Source: Mantis religiosa | Taxonomy: Eukaryota > Arthropoda > Insecta > Mantodea > Mantidae | Direction of reading: 5' to 3' | NCBI GenBank assembly: GCA_030765055.1 | Contig: CM060951.1 | Location: forward strand, 52,449,137-52,513,136 | Length of the DNA: 64,000 nucleotides | In this document: positions 21,965 through 33,991 of the stretch, one piece after another | Numbering within the stretch: the stretch's first letter is position 1 | Layout of the letters: the number at the start of each line of letters is the position of its first letter | Translations under genes and position numbers: made by a program | Notes under the pieces: model-generated | The model's input: only the letters and a program-made list of their open reading frames with translations | Told to the model about the DNA's origin: nothing | Database searches by the model: none

Positions 21965-22645
21965 TTAAAATCGTCTTCTTAAAGATTTCCGGCATTCCTC
22001 ACGCAATTTTCCGATTCCTGTTGTGTTAACCTTGTCAATTTCTCCGTAAACAAGCCGTTTAACGTCCGTCAGTTTAAAAGTATTACATCTGTTTGCAATC
22101 CCCCTTTTTATTTGAGCCCATACCAACTCAACTGGATTATATCGGCAGTGGTAAGGTGGGAGGCCCGTTACCTCGTGTCCCGTTTCAATTACAAGTTGAT
22201 CCAGCTGATACACTTTCTCTGCGTTTTTAAACGGTAGAACTCTTTGCAACAACTCATGTTTAGTTTCTGTTCCCAAAATTTTTTTGAAGAACGTGTACAC
22301 CTTAAAAATAATACTTTGATCCTGACTTCGCCATGGCCTCGCCGTGGCTAAGTGGTTAGACCGCTTGGCTCTCACCAAGGCGGCCCGGGTTCGATCCTAG
22401 GCGACCGCAAAGTGAGATTTGTGGTAGACAACACAGCGCTGGGGCGGGTTTTCTCCGGGATCTCCTGTTTCCCCCGCCATCTCATTCCACCGGTGCTCCA
22501 TGCTCATCTCATGTATCATCAGTGTCATCGCCTGCGGTGCCGTATGTAGTGAAAGGGGGCGTTAAACACTATACATTTCATTTCATTTCTGACTTCGCCA
22601 TACCAGCCTTTTTGACTCACCACTAAATTCACCGCAAGAAGCCAT
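21965..22645 (-). pseudogene. DDE_3-type transposase, internally deleted and split by a SINE
   Basis: The frame begins at an ATG at 22643-22645, starting MASCGEFSGESKRLVWRSQ, and is cut by the SINE at 22335-22588 after about 19 codons. It resumes at 22321 and runs to TAA at 21965. The N-terminal helix (IIFKVYTFFKK) and the C-terminal catalytic end with GLPPYHCRYNPVELVWAQIK (the NPVE glutamate) are recognisable as the insect IS630-like DDE superfamily. The middle with the first two catalytic aspartates is absent. Excluding the insertion there are 138 codons in one frame, far below a full transposase, so it is a deletion derivative. Confidence 0.85.
22335..22588 (+). mobile_element. tRNA-derived SINE (family A) inside the transposase, 13-bp duplication
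   Basis: A-box TGGCTAAGTGG, B-box GGTTCGATCCT, and the same body as the SINE at 17199 with a CATTT repeat tail. The perfect duplication CTGACTTCGCCAT is at 22322-22334 and 22589-22601. It is antisense to the transposase frame. Confidence 0.95.
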
Positions 22646-23463
22646 TGCACTATTTAACTCTTTCTCTACTGTTGTGTAAAGAGCAACTGAATGATATTGA
22701 TCTGAACTCTCCAGAGTAAGTAAACATTTCTTATCTAGCATTCATTCATAAACATAAGCATATAGCATTCCACAGGGTAACAGGAAATGAAGTGTTTGCT
22801 CTTTCTCGAATTTAACACCCTGACTTATTCACAGTAATCCTTTTATCCGTTATGTCAGTAGTTTAAATTTCAGTTCTGAGTAATTAAAAGTATATGTACA
22901 TACATACACACCAAACACTTTGAAATCTCTAAAGTAAATAGAGATTAAGAACCATTCATAAACAAAGATATAATGTGACCAGACACGTTCTGCCAGGGCA
23001 GCAGGAAATTTATTGTTTCCTTTCGCTAGAATTGGATTATTCAAAGTAATTCTTTTATCACGTCATGCCAAATATTTACGTTTCAGTTCTAAGTAATTAC
23101 AAATACACGTACATGCATACATGACAACCAATAATGATATTCATACAGTGCTTACGTCGCGATTGATTGTTATAATACAGGTAACAGTGGTTTATTTATT
23201 TGTATTAGAAAAACTATTTCAGCTAAAAATATGGGGTTTTCATGGTTATGTTAGATATATTGCTCTCTACCTTCCACATCGATCAGTTTTGGGGAAATAT
23301 GAATTTTTGTCTTAGCGCGAATAGTATTTCATAGAGATTGATTAGGTTGGCGTTCATCACACACCACTTAGCGGGAATGCAATACGACAACACCGCAGGA
23401 CTCCGATTGGTTGCTCACCTAGTAGCGCTCAAGTCAAACACCTTCCCATTTGAAACACATAAT

Positions 23464-24204
23464 AAATAAGTTCGGTCTTTCCGTTCCAGAAACCAAATGG
23501 TCGCATTGCTTATTATGATGAAAGATGCTTTGAAGTAGTGAACTATTTAATGCATAATAATTGCGGCAAAACATATCATGAGAGTGAAATCTTTAAGGAT
23601 TACTACGATGAAGTCAGCCCTGTATAATGTACTCTCAACTCTCAAAATAATAACCTTTGTGATGTGTGAGAGTGTGTATGTGTGACACGATATAGGTGAA
23701 TTGGGATGAACTCAAAAGGTCCTAAATCCTTTACTTTCCAAGCAATTTTTAGGCAAGTTCCCCCATTCAAGACAATATCCAACTATTTTTCGGATTTTTC
23801 ATTTTCGAAGCAACACTTAACGTTTTTAATTGAAGCACATGATTGGGACATTAGCATAGCTAATACGAAGTTTATTTCCTATGTTTTGTAAATATTCTGT
23901 GAAGTCCATTTTATTTTTTTATTAACTTTGATAAAACTTTCATAAAATCAGACAGAAATACGTTATGCAAACTATCTTTTATTTGTTACAGCTTTTATAA
24001 ATAAGGGTATTTTATGTCGTACATTGAGGCTTGTGAAATGAATGGCATTGTGAGAGTCTTCAATTGTTTACCTTTTCTTACTTGCTACAGAAATAACCGA
24101 ATGCTTATAACACATATGATATTTTAGTAAGTTTATGTTATTTAAACCTTTCTAGACAAAGTTTGTCATGATAACGTAAGTGGATAGAACAAATTATGCA
24201 GTGG
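23464..24204. other. Unannotated AT-rich DNA
   Basis: Nothing recognised; only short AT-rich open stretches. Confidence 0.5.
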
Positions 24205-24850
24205 GATGGGAATGGGATTTCATTACGTAGGGGATTCGGTACGTAGGTCACCAAGCTGGGCCCATTGTTCATATGCCACGAAGTAGGGCACCCCCGGGAG
24301 GAAGGATGAGGCGAAGGAGACAGAGGGCGGCCGACCCAAGGAGCCACGGCAGTACAGAGGTCAGGGTTCATACAGTTTACTTGGATAAAGATCTCCCACA
24401 ACAGGATAGGACAACGAACCCGCTCCCCTGCAGCGGGACGGCAACGGGCCCAGCAGCCGAGTCCTGTTACCAAGGCATACTATCCGAGCCCCAGAGGTCC
24501 CTGGCTGGCGGTGCCGAAATGGTCCCAGCATAGGAGCGGAGACTGCCAACGGACGTACCGGAGGAGGAAGTAATTTTCCTCAGAGCATATCATCCTGCCA
24601 TACACCGACAAGACACTCACCGACGCTTCTACTCTGAAAGAGACCACCAGATGACAGATGATATGAAATGATAATGGAGATGAAATGTAGGGACAGGATA
24701 TTCAGGGGATGTAATTAACCTACCCAGCATTCGCCTAGCGAAAACCCCACGAAAAAACCCATGGTTCAGGTAGATCAGCCACTAGAATCGAACCTGGACC
24801 TCCTGAATGCGAGCCACAGTCGAAACTGCCTGAGCCATCCCGCACGTTCT
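24205..24850 (-). mobile_element. Long tRNA-derived SINE (family D), second copy
   Basis: On the minus strand the head at 24770-24845 has TGGCTCAGGCAG (A-box) and GGTTCGATTCT (B-box). The body is collinear with the 19060-19615 copy, including CCATGGGTTTTTTCGTGGGG and the far block ending CCTCATCCTTCCTCCCGGGG. At about 645 bp it is long for a SINE; the GC-rich centre (24290-24560) is better preserved here. Confidence 0.82.
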
Positions 24851-25659
24851 GCAGTGGTAAGAAATAGATATAGAATGTAACACAAAATGTTATTAAAACA
24901 AAACATTTTTATAAAACTGCAGCGACTAGTTCTGCTCGAGTAGTACGTGTTATGGGAGACCCAGGTTGGCACGTTGAATTTTCTTTAACCGGAATAACTG
25001 CCTACCGTCCATTGTCTGAATGTGGGATTACGGGAGTGAATGTGCTTATGAATAATATTAAAAATTATATAACCAATGTTACGAAACCTTCAGTTCAGGA
25101 AGTAATAAGTATCAGCTGTTTTTTAAATCAAAACCTTCCATGTGTTAAAAGAAGATAAAGCAGGCCGTACAAAAGAAATAATTAAAAAGTATATCAATAC
25201 TCAACAAAATTAAGAAACAAACACAAATATAAATGCAAAAATCATTGATAGCAAATGTACTGTATGCAAAATAATGTTAAATGAACGTAGCAACATAATT
25301 TTCTCCTTTAATTGTAGTTTGACCATGAGACAAATGGAAATATTTTATTATTAATCTAATTGCAAAAAAATTAAATCTGATATGCTGCATCAAATGATTT
25401 TTGCTACAAACCTTTCTTACAAAATCTTATTATTTCATTCAACTCTTGTTAAACTTTATAAACTTTTAGCTCCAATAACAAATTTATTTGTAGAACAGTG
25501 TATAAAACTACGTTAAATAAAAGCTTATAAAAGCTTACTACATTAAGGATGAAGCAAATAATCGAAATTATTATAACGATTTACAATTATTATAAAGATA
25601 AGTTCTCAAAAGTGTGTGTAGCTTTAAAAGTACATAACCACGAGAAATAACTGTTAACT
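24851..25659. other. Unannotated AT-rich DNA
   Basis: No coding or repeat signal that I could name. Confidence 0.5.
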
Positions 25660-25902
25660 GCCCGCCTCGGTAGCGTAGATGGGAGCATTTCTGCCTCACG
25701 TTCTAGAGGTCCCGAGTTCGAATCTCGGTCAGGGTGAGTTACCTGGATAAGCTTTTTTCCAGGGTTTTCCCTTATCCTAAAAGACGAATTCCAGGTAACT
25801 ATAAGCTCCATGGATGCTGGGCCCATTTAAGCATCATTTCATCCATTGCATTCATCGTCCGATATAACTTGAAAAGTTAAAAGGACATAAATTACACAAA
25901 AA
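25660..25902 (+). mobile_element. tRNA-derived SINE (family B), forward orientation
   Basis: Head GCCCGCCTCGGTAGCGTAGA and B-box GAGTTCGAATCTCGG, body with CCAGGGTTTTCCCTTATCC and CATTCATCGTCCGATATAAC, ending in an A-rich tail. This is the only family B copy in forward orientation here. Confidence 0.93.
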
Positions 25903-26324
25903 ATATTCACAAAAGAATAAATATTTCAAAATTTAAATCAATAGTAGACAGTATTTTGGAAATGGTAAAATCCCCAATAAAACTTATTTTAACAAATCGT
26001 TTCCCTTAATGAAATTTGTTCTTCTGTAAGAATGTTTTATTTACCTCCTACGTTTTATCAATTATAAAAAAAGTATTCGAAGTGAAAAGGACTCCACCGC
26101 AGAAATTTGAAAGTATACTCTTTAATTGCCATGAAAATATGGTATTGTAATAACATCATTTGAGCCAGTTTTGAGAAAATCTATAAGAATAAAAAATATT
26201 CAATTCAAAGTGCTTTATGCAGTGAGAAAGTTTTTCAATGTATCCTTGGAAAATGTTGAACTAAAATAGTTTGGATATATAATAAACGTTTCGTTATTTA
26301 CTTATCTTGTTCACACACGTACCC
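25903..26324. other. Unannotated AT-rich DNA
   Basis: No feature recognised before the CA microsatellite. Confidence 0.5.
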
Positions 26325-26348
26325 ACCACACACACACACACACACACA

Positions 26349-26398
<50 letters not shown>
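26325..26398. repeat. (CA)n microsatellite
   Basis: A CA run with one AGAC interruption at about 26348-26351, ending in a short GCGCGC stretch. Confidence 0.95.
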
Positions 26399-26400
<2 letters not shown>

Positions 26401-26537
26401 CGCGCGCAAGCGGGCGGGGTAGTCGATATGACAATTGTACTTAAAGGTGGAATAGAAATGGAACTTTCTTTTGAACCCCTTTTCTTAGGATGTAAATATT
26501 ATTAAAGGTTTGATAGCCTTAAAAGAAATAACTTTCA

Positions 26538-26791
26538 TTTTTTTTTTTTTTTTTTTTTTTTTGTAATTTACGTACTCTAACGTTAAGTCATATCGGACGA
26601 ATGGAATGGGTGAAATGATGCTCAAATGAGTCCGGGGTCCTTGGAGCTTAGAGCTATGTGACATACGTCTTTAAGGATAAGGGAAAACCCCGGAAAAACC
26701 TTAACCAGGTAACTCATCCTGACCGAGATTCTAACTCATGACCTCTTGAACGTCAGGCAGACACGCTACCAACTACGCTACCGAGGCGGGC
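26538..26791 (-). mobile_element. tRNA-derived SINE (family B), reverse orientation
   Basis: Long T run at 26538-26562 (A tail on the minus strand), family B body, and head GCCCGCCTCGGTAGCGTAG at the right end. Full length. Confidence 0.93.
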
Positions 26792-27419
26792 AAATCACTT
26801 TAAGATTATCTTTCCAAGAGTCTTACCTAAGCATCTAAATTAACGAGGAAAGAATATTCGAGTTTTCTTTTCTTTTTTGTGCCAGACGGTTATTACACTT
26901 ATGGAGTATTAAAAAAAACTACGAATAATATAGATCATCTGCTTTCTTTTGTTTGTGCACATACATTAAAGGAAATTATCCATGACGACCTAAGAAACAA
27001 ACGAAAGACATGTGGCCGTGACACATTCACGTTCCCATCATGCATCTCTTTCCGACCTTAGGTTTCCTGCCCCGCCGACACAACAGTAAATAGGGTCAAG
27101 GGCAGGAAATCTCATAAAGTGCTGCGAATGAATAGGCTTTTGAATCAAGTCAATACTGCCGGCCGACATTCTCACGATAAAGGGGAAGAGAATGACTTAA
27201 ATGTTAAACTCTCATTGATGCGCTTCTGTGATTACAGCCAAGGAAGTCATACATCAGAGAGAAATAAACAATACAAACAGCTGCTCCTTGGAAGCTAGTT
27301 TCAACGCTTAAAGAGTGTCTCATAATTATATAAATGACGAAATAATTTGTGGTATAAAACTAATTATGTGTGTATTTTCAAAGAGTTAATGTACTATTAA
27401 AAATTACAGAGAAAAAACT
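26792..27419. other. Unannotated AT-rich DNA
   Basis: A 60-codon open stretch at 26879-27061 shows no known domain. GCCGGCCGACATTC near 27158 is an isolated GC-rich patch. Confidence 0.5.
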
Positions 27420-27429
27420 GACATGATCT

Positions 27430-27641
27430 TATATACTTTTGTAATTTACGTCCTCCAACGTTAGGTCATATCGGACGATGAATGAAATGGGTGAAATAAT
27501 GCTCAAGTGAGTCCAGAGTCCATAGAGCTTAGAGTTACCCAACATTCGTCTTTCAGGGTAAGGGAAAACTCCGGAAAAAACCTTATCCAGGTAACTCACC
27601 CCGGCCGAGATTCGAACTCGGGACCTCTTGAACGTGAGGCA
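27430..27641 (-). mobile_element. 5'-truncated family B SINE with 10-bp duplication
   Basis: The body and B-box (GAGTTCGAATCTCGG on the minus strand) are present, but the A-box end of the head is missing. The duplication GACATGATCT lies at 27420-27429 and 27642-27651, so the truncation occurred at insertion. Confidence 0.93.
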
Positions 27642-27880
27642 GACATGATCTGATAACGTTTTACACCTCAGTTTATACTTTATTTCGCATGTAGGAACTA
27701 CTCTAAACTATAGTTTCTAAAGCTTATTTTTATGCACTTCATGTTAAAGTAAATCTTCGCACATTTCATTAAAATTTCGTTTTATGCACAAAGGCAGAGA
27801 GGAAACCGTATTGATAGTCATAGGTTAAAAAATATAATAAGTATATGCTCTCATTATTCATACACCTTCTGTGATATTAT

Positions 27881-28108
27881 CTCTTTTTCTTAAGCTTACG
27901 TTGTCCATCTTTAAGCCATATCGGACGCTGAATGTATGAAATTATGTTCAAATACACCCAGGGTTCATAGATCTTAGTTACCAGAGATTCGTCTTTCAGG
28001 ATAAATCCTGAAAATCCTTATCCAGGTAATTCACACTGACCTAGATTCGAACTCGAGACCTCTTGAATGTGAGGCAGATGCACTAATATGTACGCTACCG
28101 AGGCGGGC
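27881..28108 (-). mobile_element. tRNA-derived SINE (family B), diverged copy
   Basis: Family B order of blocks with many substitutions and small gaps; the head GCCCGCCTCGGTAGCGTACA is intact at the right end, two or three bases before a mariner end. Confidence 0.88.
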
Positions 28109-28111
28109 TTC

Positions 28112-29029
28112 TACGAGGGCTGTTCAATAAAGAATGATCACAATTTTTTTTTATAACGTACCTATACTCATCTTCATAATTTTGACTGTTCTTCTCAAAA
28201 TAGTCTTCCCTGAATGTGATGCACTTATCCCAGCGTTTCTGTCAGTCCTCAAAGACATGCTGGGAAACCTTTTTGAGAGATCCTTCAAAATCGCCACTGC
28301 AGCCTTCACCACTGCTTCTGATGATGGATAATGTCTCTCACGAAGGCGTTTCTTCGAATTACGGAATTGAAAAGGTCAAATGGGGCTAAATCCTGACTAT
28401 AGGGAGGGTGAGGGATGCACTTCACGTTGATTTTTGCAAGATAATCTGCAACAACATTGGCAATATGCGGCCGAGTACTATCGTGGTGCAGCATCCAGCC
28501 AGCTTCATGGAAATGTGGTCTTTTACGCCTGATATGGACTTGCAATGTTTTCAGGACATCCCTATAGTATTGTCCAGTTACTGATGTGTGTGCAGGTACA
28601 ACATGCTGATAAACCATTCCATGAATATAAAAGAATAAGATGACCATAACTTTCCCAGCAGAAGCAACCACTTTTGCTTCTTTGGGGGTTGGTGATGAAG
28701 GAGATATCCACACTGAGCTTTGGTGTTTGCTCTCATGATCAAAATGATGTAACCAGGTTTCATCAGCAGTGATTACGTTTGGAAGAAACTCCGGATCTTC
28801 CTCTAACATCCACTTTAACTGCATGTTACCTCCATTGCAGCTGTAGGCGATACTGAACATGTCTGAACTTGCCTGGTTCTCACAGGCGGGAACCAGGAGT
28901 AACAACAATGAAACTACTACGACGTGTTTTTTTCACATTAAGCTAACAGAAGATAATAAGATTGAATTTAATGCGAAAAATTATGATCTTAAAAGAATTA
29001 TGATCAATTTTTATTGAAGAGCCCTCGTA
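28112..29029 (-). mobile_element. mariner element, internally shortened
   Basis: Terminal inverted repeats: TACGAGGGCTGTTCAATAAA at the left and its near complement ending GAGCCCTCGTA at 29029. TA lies at both ends. At 918 bp it is shorter than the 1.2-1.3 kb usual for mariner. The missing part is the transposase N-terminus. Confidence 0.93.
28306..28908 (-). pseudogene. mariner transposase without its N-terminal DNA-binding domain
   Basis: The open frame of about 200 codons has D49 (TADETWLHH), D143 (LHHDSTRPH) and D178 (LAPFDLF). The last two have 34 residues between them, the D34D spacing of mariner. The N-terminal helix-turn-helix region is deleted; only 77 bases separate the frame from the right inverted repeat region. 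The C-terminus diverges after FDLF, where a frame change is likely. It is unlikely to be active. Confidence 0.88.
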
Positions 29030-29594
29030 TTTATTTGAATGTCCTTATTTACTTCATTTTTCTATATTACCAAGAGCTGACTTTTCTCCTATTCGATATT
29101 ATTTTCTAGTGATTTAATATTTAACATGTGTTTATGTATTCGTTTTTAACATGCTAGCTCTTTTTGCAATTAAGGAATGTAGGCCTCCTTTTGAAAAACT
29201 TTCCTGTGCTTTTTGTTTTCTGGGATTTTTGATGCTATTTGATACCTAATTTCTTTCAATTCTCCCAAATAAGATTAAAAATATTTATATGACGCGTCGT
29301 TCCTAGCTGTTTAATGTAGTTAATTAGTCGGTTCCGAGCATTTTTTTGATACTCTCTTCATGTGGGAGATGCACTAGTTACAGCTCTTATGGTATCACTT
29401 GTTTCTTTTTAATTTTTTCCATTTTGTATGCTAATTAAACATGGGCACCACTAAATAGTGATCGGATCCTATATATTGCTTCTGTATGCGCTTATTTCTT
29501 GTATTGGCCATAAGAATGACATTAAGGGGCATGTTGTACATTTCATATCCCCTCGGGTCCCTATATGTTTATGAATATCACAATGTCTAAAATA
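29030..29594. other. Unannotated AT-rich DNA
   Basis: Nothing recognised between the two mariner copies. Confidence 0.5.
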
Positions 29595-30305
29595 TACGAG
29601 GGTCCTTCAATAAATGACCGAACTATTTCTTTAATTAACACATAATGGCTATATTTCACTAACATTTACCTACACACCTTCGAAGTATTCTCCCTCTGAT
29701 GAAATACAATTATTCCAACGATTTACCCATTGATCGAAACACTCATTGAACCCTTTTTTGGGCAGTCTGTTCAGGATACCCATGAAAACATTGTTCAACT
29801 CCTTATCATTTGGAAAATGGCGATGTTTCTCTTTAGGGAAGAGGTGAAAATCGCATGGTGCGTGATCCCGAGAATAAGGTGGATGAGGCATGATCTCAAT
29901 GCCCATTTCACGGATGACATCTTGAGTTGCACGAGCTCGCTGAGCAGAGCCATTATCCTGATCCATTCTCCTCTTGCGAGATCTGGTGGCTTTCCGGCGA
30001 TTCTTTTTCTTCAGTGGCCCCTTCAGTACGTCACAATAGTAAGCAGCAGTTACTGTGCTTTGATTAGTTACAGCATGATCATACAGAATGCCCTGTTTGT
30101 CAAAGAATACAAGGTGGATGGCCTTTCCTGCACTTCTCTGAACTTTTGCTTTCTTAGGCCAAAGGCTCGATGAATGTTTCCACTGCGAACTCTCCTGTTC
30201 TGTTAACGGGTTGTAATGGTGGAGCCAATTCTCGTTACAAGTGATGACCCTATTCAGAAAGTCTGGCTCCCACGTAACCTTCCGAGCCATTTTCAATGTT
30301 GCCCA
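29595..30305 (-). mobile_element. mariner fragment of a second subfamily, one inverted repeat only
   Basis: The left end TACGAGGGTCCTTCAATAAA is mariner-like. The other end is missing: the sequence stops resembling mariner just upstream of the transposase frame at about 30300. It is therefore truncated on the transposase 5' side. Confidence 0.85.
29670..30296 (-). pseudogene. mariner transposase fragment with mutated first catalytic residue
   Basis: 208 open codons cover the catalytic domain. The usual Asp in the ITGDE-type motif is Asn here (ITCNENWLHHY). The second and third Asp are kept (MDQDNGSAQ, HAPCDFHLF) with 34 residues between them. The C-terminal SGGDYFEG-like end is present (SEGEYFEGV). 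The N-terminal DNA-binding domain is absent. The first-acid change and the truncation both argue against activity. Confidence 0.88.
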
Positions 30306-31577
30306 GTGTAATTAATAATAAGATAATTTATGTAAATGATTATTACGACTAACATGAATTAAATAAAGAAATAAACGTCCCGTATGCGGGAAACATGTAT
30401 TTTCTTATTCTACAGGATTATAATTAGGTACAGAGTTTGACAAATCTTTCGGATCTTATTTTTTTCTAGACATAACTGCTATGTCTACGTATCTCTCTTT
30501 AAATCTTTTTGTAATACGTATTCTTTGTTACATAATCCTCCTTCTTTGCAAGTACAGTTTTTGATATTTGGGCTAGTCCAAATTATTTATTTTTCCTTGC
30601 TCTAACTGAACATGAGTATTAATACAACCTTCAGATATGACATTTAGATGATTGCTAAAACATTGACTTTTTGTAATTTTTCTCATTTAGTCTCTCCCTT
30701 CTTGAAGTCTCATAAGGAATCATATTTACCAATTATCACAGACGATAATAAATACTTTCGAACTGGATGTAAATAACACCTTTCAGCTTTGCATTACCAT
30801 GAGCATTTTGAGGCACAGCGAGAATATCTGCAGAATTCTTGATTCAGGTTTGTGAACTGCCAATGCTAGTGACCTTTTCTTCTTGCAGATATATTGACAT
30901 CATGAACAAGTCGAAAGTAATTTTCACCAAGATAGAATGAACCTACGCACCAAAAAACACTTTACAGCTCTCTCTTTCTCTCTCGTTAAAAAGGAATACA
31001 AAGCTGCTCCATTAAGTAACGAGATGCTGTTCACGCAACAGCATGTGTACACAAAGAAAAGGAAGAAAAAGGGCAGGGGTGGGGCGATACAGAGAATCGA
31101 ATCAGATTATTTATATACATAGAAGTGTATACGAAAAAGAAACCACCAAATGTGATAACGAAAAAAATGCAGCAGAAATATTTTTGCACCTATTTTGTTG
31201 GAAAGATATGAAAACTTCTGTTCTGTGAAATGTTTATGGAGTAGATAAATTATTAGTCTACAGAAACTTGTTCAACCTGCATTACTAGGCAGAATTAACA
31301 CAATATAATTATTAAGAAAATCATTTTATGCAAATGTAACATTAAGAAGACTTGGTATGATGGCATAAACTGTGTTGAATTACCGTCCTTCTGGCACCAG
31401 TGCCAGAAAATGTATGACTTAATTACCAAGGTGACTAGACAACAATGACATCAACACCACAACGTAATTTGTTCAAATATGCCTGTAAGGAAACGTGAAG
31501 TTGTCACTCCTGCAAACGCACAATATTCAAACACAAGATTCACCTCATTAACTTCATTTTTATACCAAAATCGACAA

Positions 31578-31581
<4 letters not shown>
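30306..31581. other. Unannotated AT-rich DNA
   Basis: Only short open stretches, for example Lys-rich frames near 30937-31228 that look like chance. No repeat recognised. Confidence 0.5.

Positions 31582-31623
<42 letters not shown>
31582..31623. repeat. (AT)n microsatellite
   Basis: A perfect AT run of about 42 bp. Confidence 0.95.
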
Positions 31624-31627
<4 letters not shown>

Positions 31628-31800
31628 CAGAGCTTACGTTCCTTGGTTTTATCACTTTCTTGGAAAATATCAACAAATAGTCATGTTCTTCATAATCCTT
31701 GAAAAATCCTTGACTCCCACTGAATTAACATTTCTACTTCGTGAGTAGTGTTTTCTTTGGGGTGGGGCAATATCTATTTTAATTTCAATTATTTATTCTA

Positions 31801-32402
31801 CGTAACGTATTGACTTTTGCAAGACATTCAGCAATAAAATTACAATATGCAGCCGCGCACTATCGTGGTGCAGCATCAAGCCTGCTTCACGTGGTCTTTT
31901 GCACCTGATATGGACTTGCAGTGTTTTCAGGACATCTCTGTAGTATTGTCCAGTTACTGATGTGTGCAGGTACAATATACTGATAAACAATTCCATGAAT
32001 ATCAAAGAATTAGATGACCATAACTTTCCCAGCAGAAGCGACCACTTTTGCTTTTTGGGGGTTGGTGATGAAGGAGATTTCCACACTGAGATTTGCTGTT
32101 TGCTCTCAGGATCAAGATGATGTAGCCAAGTTTCATCTACAGTGATCACGTTTGGAAGAAACTCCGGATCTTCCTTTAGCATCAACTTTAACTGCATGTC
32201 ATCTCCATTGCAGCGGTAGGCGATACTGAACATGTCGGAACTTGCCTGGTTCTCACAGGCGGGAACCAGGAGTACCAACAATGAAACTACTACGGCGTGT
32301 TTGTGTCACATTAAGTTAACAGAATGTAATAAATTTGAATTTTAGTGCAAAAATTATGACCGTAAAATTATTATGATAATTCTTTTTTGAACAGTCCTCG
32401 TA
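31801..32402 (-). pseudogene. mariner fragment, same subfamily as 28112-29029
   Basis: Closely matches the N-proximal half of the copy at 28112: frame 31793-32281 has PACENQASSDMFSIAYRCNG and VDETWLHHLDPES. The second catalytic region (LHHDSARLHI) is followed by loss of similarity at about 31805, so the C-terminus and left inverted repeat are gone. The right inverted repeat (ACAGTCCTCGTA) is kept, ending at 32402. One or more short deletions set it apart from the other copy. Confidence 0.88.
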
Positions 32403-32810
32403 TTTTCAAAAAAGCGTATTCTTCGATATACATTATATCAATTGAGATAAACATTTGCAGAACTGCATTTATTTTATATTTTCTTCTGGATGCCATAGGA
32501 ATAGAGGAAATCAGTAGGCTCATGCGATGCCAAATCTGTAATTGCTAGCCTCTCTGGATGACTTTGAAATTCCGTTCTCTCTGCACGATCCATAGAAGAA
32601 ATAATTACTTTCCTTTTGAGAGAAGCGTAATTATTGAACATTCAAATGTAAAACAAAGAATAACTGACAATGGTTAAGGTCACAAAAATGTATAAATTTT
32701 GGTTTTTAACAGATGATCATTTTGTGTACAAATTAGATTATCGTTTACTAGTTATAAAAAGTTTTTCAGAATGGAAAGAACTTCAAAAGCTATTTCCAGA
32801 AATTTCAAGA
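32403..32810. other. Unannotated AT-rich DNA
   Basis: Nothing recognised; ends at the TA of the next mariner. Confidence 0.5.
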
Positions 32811-33991
32811 TACGAGTGGGGACACAAAAGAAACCGGATTGTTGTCATAAATATTTTATTGATGAACCTTTTTACAAAATTACTTCAGTCACCTTCAAAA
32901 TACTCTCCATTACATGCGATGCACTTGTCAAGTCTCTTTCCCACTGTTGGAAGCATGTTTGGAACTCTTCAAGTTTGACATTGTCCAGTACCCTTTGCGA
33001 AGCTGTTTTTACCACCTCCACATCGTCATAACACTCCCCTTTTAGTGTTCTTTTCATTCGTGGAAATAGGAAAAAGTCGCACGGGGCCAGGTCCGGCAAA
33101 TACGGAGCGTGGGGAACAACAGACCACCTCTGATATGCCAAATAGTGGGTCACTCGTAAGGCTGTGTGTGCTGGAGCGTTGTCGTGATGCAGAAACCAGT
33201 CACCTGATAGCCAAAGTTCCGGGCGTTTCCTCCTCACATTCTCTCGCAGACGCCTTAAAACATCCAAGTAAAAGTGCTGGTTAACAGTTTGGCCAGGGGG
33301 TATGAGTTCCCGATACACAATTCCACGAACATAAAAAAAGACAATCATCATCGTCTTCACATTTGACCTCACTTGCCTTGCTTTTTTGGTCTGGTAGATT
33401 TGGGAGTCCTCCACTGGCTTGAGGCTTGCTTGGTTTCTGGGTCATACCCGTAACACCAACTCTCATCCCCTGTAATGACTTTGTTCAAGAAGTTTGGATC
33501 ACGTGCAATCTCTGTTTTCAAGTTCTGACACACATTCATGCGGATGGTTTTGTGCTCCTGTGTGAGAAGGAGCGGAACAAATTTAGCAGCAACACGTCTC
33601 ATGTGCAAATCCTCCCTCAAAACCCGCGTGCATGAGCTACAACTGATTCCTGTCACTGCTGAAATTTGGTCGATCATTTGGTGACGATCTTCGTTGATCT
33701 TTTGGCGCACCTTTTCAATGTTCTCCTCATTTCGCGATGTTTAAGGGCGCCAGAACGAGCTTGGTCTTCAACACACATCTCACCACGTTTAAGGCGCCCA
33801 AACCACTCGAAAACCCGTGTGCGCTCATAGCGTCCTCCTGGAAAGCCTTGCACGTTCAGCTCTACATTGACGCCGTCCTAACAGCTGTTTCATGAAGGCC
33901 TCTACTAACACCATCTAGCGTGACAACCCTGCACTACGTCTACGAGTGGCAGCGCCTTCGGAGATCGGTTTCTTTTGGGTCCCCCTCGTTA
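32811..33991 (-). mobile_element. Nearly full-length mariner, third subfamily
   Basis: 1,181 bp with inverted repeats related to GGGGACCCAAAAGAAACCG: left at 32811-32840, right at 33964-33991. TA lies at each outer edge. The length is close to a complete mariner. It carries the remnant of a full transposase. Confidence 0.93.
32872..33900 (-). pseudogene. mariner transposase broken by frameshifts
   Basis: The catalytic half (32872-33414) has LHHDNAPAHTA and LAPCDFFLF with 34 residues between the Asp residues. The upstream half (33369-33710) has VITGDESWCYGYDPETK with the first Asp and an HTH-like segment (MIDQISAVTGISCSSCTRVL). The two lie in different frames, joined near 33390. Further N-terminal similarity (33711-33900) is again out of frame and contains a stop. 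At least two disabling indels are therefore visible. Confidence 0.9.

Larger units (their letters stand above)
21561..23463 (-). mobile_element. TA-flanked DNA transposon with DDE_3-like transposase remnant, copy A
   Basis: The ends are a perfect 22-bp inverted repeat: ATTATGTGTTTCAAATGGGA continues to 21582 on the left and is mirrored at 23442-23463. TA at each end suits the TA target of IS630/Tc1/mariner relatives. The element is collinear with copy B at 47591-49498, sharing GACAACACCGCAG and CTAGTAGCGCTCAAG near the right end. Copy A carries a 267-bp SINE insertion (with duplication) and a short CA run at 21673. Without the SINE it is about 1.64 kb. Confidence 0.9.
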